DNA of 64,000 nucleotides from a bacterium (GTDB lineage Bacteria; Orphanbacterota; Orphanbacteria; Orphanbacterales; Orphanbacteraceae): contig JALGYY010000043.1 of NCBI GenBank assembly GCA_025782575.1, positions 204,501 through 268,500 on the forward strand, in the 5' to 3' direction. A program made the position numbers and the translations under genes. Under the pieces are notes generated by a model, which saw only the letters and a program-made list of their open reading frames with translations, did not search any database and was not told the DNA's origin. This document shows positions 35,639-42,928 of the stretch, one piece after another. Within the stretch, counting starts at the first letter, position 1, and every line of letters begins with the position of its first letter.

Positions 35639-37018
35639 TTGTTAAAGAAAATCTCGTCGAATCTCGGGCTTGGAGGCGGGTTCCGCCGTCTTACTGGAGA
35701 GATCTGTTTCGCGCTCGTCCTCATGGTAATGATACCTGCTGTTGTCTCGGGCGCCCCGGCAGGTAACGGGACTTCTCCGACCGATTCCACTGCGGACGCC
35801 GCCGACAACCGGTCCATCAGGGGGACGGAGCGTCCCATCGGACGAAACGCGTCTCCTCTGCAGTGGACCGGGCGCACCCTCCTCTTCGTTCCGTATGCCG
35901 CCACTCGGATGGTCACATTCCCACTGGAACGACTCACATGGGCGAATGAACGATACCGCCTGTCGGAGAAGATCGCCGCGACTCTCTTCGGCACATACGA
36001 ATATGGACGAACTGAAGTGGGGACCTTTTTCGGTTACGAAACCGGGATCGGATTCACACTCGCCGGACTCTCTCTCAGGCAGGAAGATTTCATTCTACCC
36101 GGCACGCAACTCGACTTGAAGGGGGGATACTTTTCGCCCGATCAGAATGTCGTCTCCCTCCATTACAGGGGAGTGCCCCGAACGATCCAGCCGTGGCTCG
36201 TCGGTCGCTTCGACAACCGGGAAGATCGCCCGATCCACGGCATCGGTCCCGGAAGCGGCGAGGACGACTTCGAAGTGAACATGAAAAGGGTTGCCGCTGA
36301 AGGTGGAGTAGTAGTCGGGGCGAACGGCGAGTTTCAGGCAATGGTGACCGGTTTCATTCGAACGCACGATCTCTCGGAACCGAGCAGCGAGAATGACGCC
36401 GCCATCGCCTTTCCGGAAATCTCCGCGGTGGCCGAAGAGAGCCGGTACGCGGGGGGAGAAGTGGCGATTGCATGGGACGGCCGGAACAACGGACCGTTCT
36501 CTTCGAAAGGCGGATATCTCAAGGTCGCTGCCGGATTCGACCAGGCTCTATCTGATGAGGATGAGGATTACGATCATCACAGTGTCGAAGCGCAGGGTTT
36601 CTTAAATCTCTTCAATGACAGCCGCGTTCTGGCGTTCCGTGCCTTCGCCGAAGGGATCCGAACAGACGACGCGGCCCAGGTCCCCTGGACGGAGCAGGAA
36701 CACCTTGGCGGACGGGACGGGATCCGAGGGTACAGCCGGAACCGGTTTACCGACTTGAAGATGCTTCAGCTCACCGCCGAGTATCGCTATCGGGTGACCG
36801 AGCACGTGTTCGGCGCACTCTTCGGTGACTGGGGAGCGGTCGCCCCCGGCTGGGAGGAGATCCACCCGAATGACCTCGAGTCGGCAATCGGTCTCAGGCT
36901 GCTCTTCGGCGGACGGGGAGATCGCTTCGCGGTCAGCGTAGCCCGCGGCCGTGAAGAGATCGCCATCTACGTCGGAACGGAATCGGTATTCTCAACGCGG
37001 CCCAGGAGATTCCGATGA
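35639..37018 (+). CDS. Omp85/BamA-like outer-membrane beta-barrel protein
   Basis: 459 residues from a TTG. A signal segment is at about 19-40. Residues 100-455 alternate as expected for barrel strands. A GRDGIRGYSRNRF segment fits the [VI]RG[FY] loop motif of the Omp85 superfamily (D15/surface-antigen type). The N-terminal region is too short for a POTRA array, so it is a stripped-down barrel like patatin-associated or TamA-like stand-alone barrels. It overlaps the lipoprotein gene by 4 nt (ATGA), so both products probably act together at the outer membrane. Confidence 0.78.
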   Translation: MLKKISSNLGLGGGFRRLTGEICFALVLMVMIPAVVSGAPAGNGTSPTDSTADAADNRSIRGTERPIGRNASPLQWTGRTLLFVPYAATRMVTFPLERLTWANERYRLSEKIAATLFGTYEYGRTEVGTFFGYETGIGFTLAGLSLRQEDFILPGTQLDLKGGYFSPDQNVVSLHYRGVPRTIQPWLVGRFDNREDRPIHGIGPGSGEDDFEVNMKRVAAEGGVVVGANGEFQAMVTGFIRTHDLSEPSSENDAAIAFPEISAVAEESRYAGGEVAIAWDGRNNGPFSSKGGYLKVAAGFDQALSDEDEDYDHHSVEAQGFLNLFNDSRVLAFRAFAEGIRTDDAAQVPWTEQEHLGGRDGIRGYSRNRFTDLKMLQLTAEYRYRVTEHVFGALFGDWGAVAPGWEEIHPNDLESAIGLRLLFGGRGDRFAVSVARGREEIAIYVGTESVFSTRPRRFR

Positions 37019-38685
37019 GAAGAGACGGGGGGAATTCCCGCAGGAGCTCGATCCTGCTTGCATGCTTGCTGACAACGGGGATACTGGCGTGCGCGTCACC
37101 ACCGGTCAGGTTCGACGGCGGTGCCCCGGTCACCGAGATCGTTGATAGGAAGAACGTAGAAGAGCCGATTGAAACAGAATTTTACAGACAGACCCACCAT
37201 CTGAATAACTTCATCGACCGCCAGATTCGTGTCGGCCTCGACCCGCTCCCCCCTTTGGCCTCGAAAGATGTGAACCGTTATGGCGAGGTCCCGAATTCCA
37301 CATGGTACGAGAATCGAAGTGACCGGATCACGCCTGAGAGCGTCGGGCAGGGCGCAGGTGGTGACGATCCGGGACCCGAATCGTACCTGCCCTGGACGAT
37401 AGTTCGCATGAAAAGTGGCGGGCGGAATCCCGGATTCATTTTCGAAGATAGTCGGGGGGTAGGCTACATCTGCAAATTCGACAAGCCAGGTGAACCGGTG
37501 ATCGCGACCGGAGCGGGAGCGGTTTCAGTGAGACTCTTCTGGGCGCTCGGCTACCACGTGCCGGACGACCGGATCGTCCAGTTCGACAGGGACGAACTCA
37601 TGATCGGCGAAGGGGCGGTCAAAAAGCTGTCAGACGGCAAAAAGGTGCCGATCGAGAAGCAGGATATCGACCGGATGCTCTCCGCTACAGCGACCAGGCT
37701 CGATGACGGATCGTATCGCGCGCTGGTCAGTCGCTTTCTTCCCGGTCGTCCGGTAGGAGGCTACAGCTATCGCGGCACAAGGGAAGAAGATCCGAATGAC
37801 CGGGTACCACACCAGGACCGGCGCTCTCTCCGCGCCCTTCGGGTGTTCGGCGCCTGGCTGAACCATGGTGACCAGAAGATCGACAACACGCTTGACCTGT
37901 ATGTCGAAGAGAATGGTATCAACTTCATCCGGCACTATATGGTCGATTTCGACGGCTGTCTCGGCGGCTACTGGGCGGCACGCCACGAAGAGCGGATCGG
38001 ATTCGCCTACGAACTGGATATGGGGGAGATGATTTCCGGGATCCCGGCGCTCGGGCTGATCCGGCGCCCCTATGAAAACATGGGAGCTCCCGTTCATCCT
38101 GAAATCGGCCTGTTTGAGTCGGATCGGTTTGATCCGGAGTCGTGGAAGCCGAACTACTTCAATGATCAACTGACTTCGCTTAAAGCCGCGGACACCTACT
38201 GGGCCGGTACCATTCTCGCCGGGATCGACTCCTCACACATCCGAGAAGCTGTGAAAGCGGCGCGCTTTTCTGACCAGGACGCCGAGACGATTCTCGCGAA
38301 CATCCTGGAAGAGCGGCGGATCAAAACGGTCGACTGGGCGCTCCGGCAGGTCACACCCGTTTTCAATCTCGATCGGCTCAAGCAATCGGGTATGGAGCTT
38401 CGAATTCTAGCGGGGGATGGATTGGTTGATGCGGGTCTTCAATCAGACCTGCAGTACATCGTGGAGTATCTTGACGGGAATGGCCAATCGATTGAGAGAC
38501 GAAAAGCGCCGGCATCGTCGCCGGAAACCGCGATTGCAATTGACCGGCTCAGCGGACTCGAATATTTGATCGTTCGCTGGACTGCGCGGGATCAGAACGG
38601 CCGCAAACTCCCTCCCACCGAAGCACATTACATTATGGATCAAGCAGATTGGCGACTCGCAGGAATTCTTCGGGACGGCGAGTAA
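37015..38685 (+). CDS. Lipoprotein with atypical-kinase-like motifs (function unknown)
   Basis: 556 residues. The signal peptide ends in a lipobox, TTGILAC, with Cys26. Residues 130-330 contain elements that resemble a kinase core in order: a beta-strand lysine in VGYICKFDKP (K154), a helix after GAGAVSVRLFWALGY, HGDQKIDNTL at 284-293 in place of HRDxKxxN (D286, K288, N291), and MVDFDG at 309-314 in place of DFG. The pattern recalls HipA/FAM20/CotH-type atypical kinases, but I cannot name the family. Being a lipoprotein, any kinase activity would lie outside the cytoplasm. It is translationally coupled to the barrel gene. Confidence 0.7.
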   Translation: MRRDGGNSRRSSILLACLLTTGILACASPPVRFDGGAPVTEIVDRKNVEEPIETEFYRQTHHLNNFIDRQIRVGLDPLPPLASKDVNRYGEVPNSTWYENRSDRITPESVGQGAGGDDPGPESYLPWTIVRMKSGGRNPGFIFEDSRGVGYICKFDKPGEPVIATGAGAVSVRLFWALGYHVPDDRIVQFDRDELMIGEGAVKKLSDGKKVPIEKQDIDRMLSATATRLDDGSYRALVSRFLPGRPVGGYSYRGTREEDPNDRVPHQDRRSLRALRVFGAWLNHGDQKIDNTLDLYVEENGINFIRHYMVDFDGCLGGYWAARHEERIGFAYELDMGEMISGIPALGLIRRPYENMGAPVHPEIGLFESDRFDPESWKPNYFNDQLTSLKAADTYWAGTILAGIDSSHIREAVKAARFSDQDAETILANILEERRIKTVDWALRQVTPVFNLDRLKQSGMELRILAGDGLVDAGLQSDLQYIVEYLDGNGQSIERRKAPASSPETAIAIDRLSGLEYLIVRWTARDQNGRKLPPTEAHYIMDQADWRLAGILRDGE

Positions 38686-38709
38686 GAATCGCTCCTAACT
38701 CCGGGAACA

Positions 38710-39687
38710 TCATCTCCTGGCTGCTAGCTCACCGAGCAGGACATCCGCCACAGCGGCGTGCCCCCCTGCCGTCCAGTGCTGGTTCCAGGGATAGTAGAGA
38801 TAAGGATCGCTCTCCCCTCTTTTGCGGAGCACGCTGAGCAGGTCAACCACCGGAACGCTGAGAGACGCGCCAATCCGGCGAATGCGCTCCTGGGGCGCGT
38901 CACGGTTCCATCGCCTCTCGTCTGCAATGGGATGACGGTCTATGAACTCTTCCCATAGTTCGGGATACACCTGAAACGGCTGAGGAACAACGACGAGACG
39001 AAGCGAAGCACCCGCCTGTTCGACCTCATCTCGAATCGCGGAGATCAGGCCGCCCATCTCCTGGAAGAGCATGTCCGTCTTTGCATCTAAAGACTCCATG
39101 AAGAGCGACGCCTCTTCTCCGTAACCCGCTTTCCGCTTCCCGATGATCTCATTCTCTTCGAGTACTCGGCGAAACCAATCGATCCGCGCCCCGGCCAGAA
39201 GCGTGCTGCTGACCAGTCCCGACCGCGCCGCCTGTCGGCGAAGATAGGGCGCTGCCTGGTCAACCGATTCGGTGATCTCCCCCATCCCGACCTTTGGAAC
39301 CGGTGTGTTGGTCGCCATGAACCGACCATCAGCCTCTTTCACAACCCGCGGTTTCGGGTAGCCATACCGGACAGTGGCCACGTTGTCGTAAAGATCGTTC
39401 TCCGGATAGATGAACAGGATGACGTCGTCCGGCGCGAAGCGCGCTCCCAGCAAGCGCCAGAGGAGCAGTTCCTGGCCGTTGCCGTAGCCTGACACCCCAA
39501 GATTCACTACCTCCAAACCGGTCGTCGATTCGACTTCCATGACGCGCGTGAACAGCTGCTCTTCTTCTACGCCGTAACCCCACACGAACGAGTCTCCCAG
39601 CACGACAACCCGTCGGCGATCAGTCCGCTCGAACGGATGTTCCGAGCCTCGAAAACCGTAGCGGTTCTGGCGCACCTCGTGATGCAC
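38710..39687 (-). CDS. SGNH/GDSL-type hydrolase, body of a split gene
   Basis: 325 residues from the GTG at 39687. Block I is VVVLGDSFVWGYGV (nucleophile Ser), followed by VVNLGVSGYGNGQEL (block II Gly), IYPENDLYDN (block III Asn) and WNQHWTAGGHAAVADVL near the C-terminus (catalytic D/H region, here N-Q-H). Such enzymes deacetylate or acyl-transfer on polysaccharides or lipids. The open frame continues upstream to a TAA at 39838-39840. Beyond the TAA the same frame encodes a start and membrane segment (39838-39927), so the present GTG is probably internal and the original protein was membrane-anchored. Confidence 0.78.
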   Translation of the reverse strand: MHHEVRQNRYGFRGSEHPFERTDRRRVVVLGDSFVWGYGVEEEQLFTRVMEVESTTGLEVVNLGVSGYGNGQELLLWRLLGARFAPDDVILFIYPENDLYDNVATVRYGYPKPRVVKEADGRFMATNTPVPKVGMGEITESVDQAAPYLRRQAARSGLVSSTLLAGARIDWFRRVLEENEIIGKRKAGYGEEASLFMESLDAKTDMLFQEMGGLISAIRDEVEQAGASLRLVVVPQPFQVYPELWEEFIDRHPIADERRWNRDAPQERIRRIGASLSVPVVDLLSVLRKRGESDPYLYYPWNQHWTAGGHAAVADVLLGELAARR

Positions 39688-39837
39688 ATCAAGAGCCGTA
39701 AAAGTGGCCGACAGATTCGATTTGCCGACCCACCCGAGCTCCGCATTATAGGTGCAGAATTTTCCCCGCTCGGACTCGATCAGTCCCTGCAGAACAAAAA
39801 GCTGACGCGAATCCGGACGGACCGTACGCAGGGCGAC

Positions 39838-39927
39838 TTAGCCCAGTCCGAGGGCAATGACCGCTGCGATCGCGGCTGTTAGCCAGTGGAGCAAACGGGC
39901 AGACCCGGTATCTGCAGTTTTTGACAT
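39838..39927 (-). pseudogene. N-terminal membrane anchor of the SGNH hydrolase, cut off by an in-frame TAA
   Basis: In the same frame as the hydrolase body, an ATG at 39927 begins MSKTADTGSARLLHWL, a membrane helix ending VIALGLG, then TAA (39840-39838), and continues as VALRTVRPDSRQLF into the body. The text on both sides of the stop looks like one signal-anchored SGNH protein. The stop is a nonsense mutation, a base error, or a readthrough site. Confidence 0.6.
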
Positions 39928-40081
39928 GATGTACCTATGCTTCTATGAAATCCGAGGCGTCGCCATTCACGAGTGACAGCCGGCGGCACCACAATGACAG
40001 ACTAGCAAGATCCCCATCCTCGGCGGAAGCGGAGAGGTCGGATGCAGAAGAACCTGTTTGGTTCGGAAACTCCTTTCACTG

Positions 40082-40110
40082 TTGACATTTCCCGGATAAG
40101 TTGCTACATT
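40082..40110 (+). promoter_or_regulatory. Sigma70-type promoter for the GbsR-like regulator
   Basis: TTGACA (40082-40087), a 17-nt spacer and TACATT (40105-40110). Just downstream, TTCTGTAACAACAGGAA (40113-40129) is an imperfect palindrome in the operator position, a possible autoregulatory site. Confidence 0.75.
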
Positions 40111-40136
40111 TTATTCTGTAACAACAGGAAATACTG

Positions 40137-40655
40137 ATGAAACTGACGCCGATAATGAGCAAATACATCCTTCACTGGGGGGAGATGGGCTCCCGCTGGG
40201 GTGTGAATCGGACCGTTTCGCAGATCCACGCGTTGCTCTACCTCGCGCCCATGCCTATGCCGGCTGAAGAGTTGGCGGAAACGTTGTCTGTGGCACGCTC
40301 CAATGTAAGCGCCAGTCTGAAGGAACTTCAGAACTGGGGAATCGTCCGAATGACACACGTGATGGGGGACCGCCGCGACCACTTCGAAGCGGTGAAGGAC
40401 AACTGGGATCTGCTGATCGTGATTATCGATGAGCGAAAACGTCGCGAACTCGATCCTACTCTTGCCATGCTGAGTGAATGCGTTGAGCAGGCAGAGAACG
40501 ATAAAGTGACAGATCCGGAAATCAAGGGTCGAATCAAGGAGATGTTGGAGTTCACCGAGACACTAAGCACCTGGTCGGATCAAATAAGAAAACTCCCCAA
40601 GCCGACGCTGATCAAGCTGATGAAAATGGGGGCGAAAATAACGAAGTTTGTCTAA
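40137..40655 (+). CDS. GbsR/MarR-family winged-helix transcriptional regulator
   Basis: 172 residues. The N-terminal part has the GbsR pattern GSRWGVNRTVSQIHALLYLAPMPMPAEELAE, followed by a winged helix with recognition helix VARSNVSASLKELQNWGIV and wing MGDRRDHFEAVKDNW. A C-terminal helical dimerisation part follows. GbsR proteins repress osmoprotectant (glycine betaine) genes in Bacillus, but family members elsewhere control membrane or efflux functions. Two membrane-protein genes follow in the same direction, after a block of 9-bp repeats, and are the likely targets. Confidence 0.88.
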   Translation: MKLTPIMSKYILHWGEMGSRWGVNRTVSQIHALLYLAPMPMPAEELAETLSVARSNVSASLKELQNWGIVRMTHVMGDRRDHFEAVKDNWDLLIVIIDERKRRELDPTLAMLSECVEQAENDKVTDPEIKGRIKEMLEFTETLSTWSDQIRKLPKPTLIKLMKMGAKITKFV

Positions 40656-40672
40656 TAGGTCATTTTTTTGAG

Positions 40673-40708
40673 CAGTTATTTCAGTAAATACAGTAATTGC
40701 AGTTATAA
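40673..40708 (+). repeat. Four 9-bp direct repeats (CAGTWAWWW) upstream of a membrane-protein gene
   Basis: CAGTTATTT, CAGTAAATA, CAGTAATTG and CAGTTATAA begin at 40673, 40682, 40691 and 40700, an exact period of 9. The block is AT-rich within GC-rich DNA and lies 22 nt before the GTG of the membrane-protein gene. It is an operator-like or iteron-like array. The first unit begins 18 nt after the stop of the GbsR-like gene. Confidence 0.75.
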
Positions 40709-40730
40709 CGGCACATAGAGGAGGTGGACA

Positions 40731-41378
40731 GTGTTTACCAAGCGCAGCATCGAACGCCTTGCAGGTGCATGCCTGATATCAGGCCTGATGGCTTTCCTGG
40801 CCCACGGCCTCACTCTAGGCCGAGGCGTAGGTCCCATGACCATTCTGCTCGTTCTGATGTACGGTTTCCTCACTATCCTGTCTGCTGTAGCCGTCTACAT
40901 GGTTTTTAATTCTCGGGAGCGGTTCCTTGCCATTATCGGCGCTTTCGGGTTGGGAGGGCACGGGTTGTTCGTAGTCCTTGTCAGTGCATTGCTCGTAGCA
41001 CAGTTAGAGTTTGCCAGGGAGTTCACTACCACGGGTGAGCCTGGCACTGACTCCGTTACCGCTGCAGCCAGATCCCTGGCGTTGACCATGGGGAGTATTC
41101 GTGCCTTCGCGTTTCTCTTTCTCGGATTTGGCCTGGCGTCGCTGGGCGGCCTGATTGCCTGGAGCGGAGCCTTCGCCCGATGGTTGGGCTGGCTCGGAGT
41201 TTTCGCAGGTGTCCTGGGATTCCTTGGCGCACTAATGGTCATCTTCAACGTCGCCCTGAGCCCTTTCATATTCATGACCGGCGTGTTCCTGATGTTTGTT
41301 TTCATTCTTGCCCTGGGTATCCGGTTGCTTGTGCGGAGGACTCGGGAGAAGGCTGTCAAAGTAGGAGGCCAGGAATGA
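40731..41378 (+). CDS. Six-helix membrane protein, DUF4386-like
   Basis: 215 residues from a GTG preceded by GAGGAGGT. About six hydrophobic helices are spread over residues 10-200, with a short charged C-terminal tail. The arrangement, including RLAGACLISGLMAFL at the start, resembles the DUF4386 family of uncharacterised membrane proteins. It overlaps the next gene by 4 nt (ATGA). The repeat array and the GbsR-like regulator directly upstream suggest regulated expression, possibly in a membrane-stress response. Confidence 0.72.
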   Translation: MFTKRSIERLAGACLISGLMAFLAHGLTLGRGVGPMTILLVLMYGFLTILSAVAVYMVFNSRERFLAIIGAFGLGGHGLFVVLVSALLVAQLEFAREFTTTGEPGTDSVTAAARSLALTMGSIRAFAFLFLGFGLASLGGLIAWSGAFARWLGWLGVFAGVLGFLGALMVIFNVALSPFIFMTGVFLMFVFILALGIRLLVRRTREKAVKVGGQE

Positions 41379-41839
41379 GTAAATCGATCGCACCACGAGG
41401 ACTAACGCGCGGAGTAGCGATCTCACTCGGCACCGTGTTTGCACTGTTGTCTGCGTTCCATATCGTCGGCGCGTTCGGCGTCCTGGATCTCCCTATTCTC
41501 CCTACCATGCCCGACAGACCTCCTGATCTGCCATCGCCTCAGGCGCCGAGTTTCGCCTGGTTGACTGTTGCCGTGGCTCTCGCTCTCGCGGCATTGGTCG
41601 TTTTCGCTCGCGCCGACTTGATTCTCACTTCAATACCGACAAGGCTCTCGACGCTGGGATGCCTGGTAGTTGGCGCGATCTTCGCTCTCCGGGCAATCGG
41701 AGAATTCGAGGCGCTCGGCTTTTTCAGATCCATCAAGGAAACTGACTTTGCTTTTTGGGACATGTGGCTATACACACCACTCTCTCTGGTGCTCGGGCTG
41801 AGTACGTTGTGGCTGGCAATGACGCCTCGGTCCCGTTGA
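41375..41839 (+). CDS. Four-helix membrane protein, DUF3995-like
   Basis: 154 residues from the ATG that overlaps the stop of the preceding gene. Four hydrophobic helices are separated by short loops, with the TP loop segment LPTMPDRPPDLPSPQAP after helix 1. The last part (GFFRSIKETDFAFWDMWLYTPLSLVLG) resembles the DUF3995 family, in which an FWxxD-like and a Y-T/S-P-L-x-L motif precede the last helix. The function is unknown. It forms an operon with the DUF4386-like gene. Confidence 0.72.
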   Translation: MSKSIAPRGLTRGVAISLGTVFALLSAFHIVGAFGVLDLPILPTMPDRPPDLPSPQAPSFAWLTVAVALALAALVVFARADLILTSIPTRLSTLGCLVVGAIFALRAIGEFEALGFFRSIKETDFAFWDMWLYTPLSLVLGLSTLWLAMTPRSR

Positions 41840-41876
41840 CCTCCGGTTCCCCTGCAATGAGCAGGGTGATACGCAA

Positions 41877-41902
41877 TGGACCCACCATCCCTGGCGGGTC
41901 CA
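41877..41902. terminator. Candidate hairpin terminator between convergent genes
   Basis: TGGACCC (41877-41883) pairs with GGGTCCA (41896-41902), with CC/GG continuing inward. It lies between the stops at 41839 (plus) and 41935 (minus). No long T-run follows on either side, so termination efficiency is uncertain. Confidence 0.4.
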
Positions 41903-41934
41903 CTCCTTCTATCTGTTTTCAGTCCGGCAGCAGG

Positions 41935-42756
41935 CTAAAGGGGATTCTGGCTGGTATCCGGAACGTGCTCCGATGCTCCGGTATCCTCCGAGAGCTCCTC
42001 AAGACTCTTGTTCAGTTCCGTGACCTGCTCGTACAGCGTCTCAGCTGTTTTCACCGCCTCCCTTGTCTGATTGATCACATCGATCGTCACACCGGGAGCG
42101 GCAATGATAAGCTCAGCCATATGCTTCGTTGCGTTCAGCGTGTCCACCGACCAGTCAGCGAGCCACTTGCCGTCCGCCATGAGCGAATCGGCTGTCTCCT
42201 TCGTCAAACCGCCGGCCCACTTCGCCTCACCGGAGGCAAACGCAACTCCTTTATTCGCCTGCTCGAGCGGCGTGGGGTTGCCCGGAACAGGATCGGTGAT
42301 CCCCGGTCCCGTGAGCTGTTCGAAGTGCCCTTCTACTTTATCTCCGAGACTCTGCCGTCCCCGAATTTCCTCGATCTTGGCCTGCATCGCCTCGAACGGT
42401 CCTGTTGCCGTGTCGATCACATCGGTCACATAGTCCGTGACTGTTGACTTGATCCCCTTGATCTGGCCGGCGAGCTTGGCGCCGGTCTCGGCGACTTCTT
42501 CAGCCTGCTTCCCGACAGACTCAACCTTGTCCATATCGGGCGCGGTGAGGTCTGTATTCTCCGCTTTTTCCGCCCCATCGGTCATCAGCTTGTTCAGTTT
42601 GGAATCCTGGTTTTTCTCGAGCCTCCTCGCCGAATCGCCGACCAGAAAGTCGATCTTCATTCGGGATGTCCCGCCGCTCCCCTTCTTCCCCGACTTCGCC
42701 TTCTTACCAGGGTTCGGAAGCTTGATCTTCGGGGCCTGAATACTCGGGATCTTCAT
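41935..42756 (-). CDS. Uncharacterised cytoplasmic helical protein
   Basis: 273 residues that I do not recognise. The N-terminal 35 residues are basic and proline-rich (MKIPSIQAPKIKLPNPGKKAK), without a signal peptide. The rest is predicted mainly helical with long amphipathic stretches (about 60-135 and 180-260), and a glycine/proline break around TGPGITDPVPGNPTP. The SD-like GGAAGGAGC 7 nt before the ATG supports the start. It may be a partner of secreted or phage-like effectors, but nothing in the sequence proves that. Confidence 0.6.
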   Translation of the reverse strand: MKIPSIQAPKIKLPNPGKKAKSGKKGSGGTSRMKIDFLVGDSARRLEKNQDSKLNKLMTDGAEKAENTDLTAPDMDKVESVGKQAEEVAETGAKLAGQIKGIKSTVTDYVTDVIDTATGPFEAMQAKIEEIRGRQSLGDKVEGHFEQLTGPGITDPVPGNPTPLEQANKGVAFASGEAKWAGGLTKETADSLMADGKWLADWSVDTLNATKHMAELIIAAPGVTIDVINQTREAVKTAETLYEQVTELNKSLEELSEDTGASEHVPDTSQNPL

Positions 42757-42928
42757 CGTTTCTGCTCCTTCCCGGCCGGGCGGGCCAGGTTTCCGGTTTC
42801 TGTGCTATTCGTGATTGACGTCTAACCGGATTGTTTGGGAAGCAGGATGAATCTCCCTCAGGAATAGTCGGAATCTGTTTTTGTGCGGAGTTTCAACTGA
42901 CAGAGGGGCAGACCGACGCTCGGCCAAC

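Noticed and set aside
40673-40708. CRISPR array from the regularly spaced repeats
   Set aside because: The period is 9 bp with no spacers, no repeats of 20 or more bases, and no cas genes.
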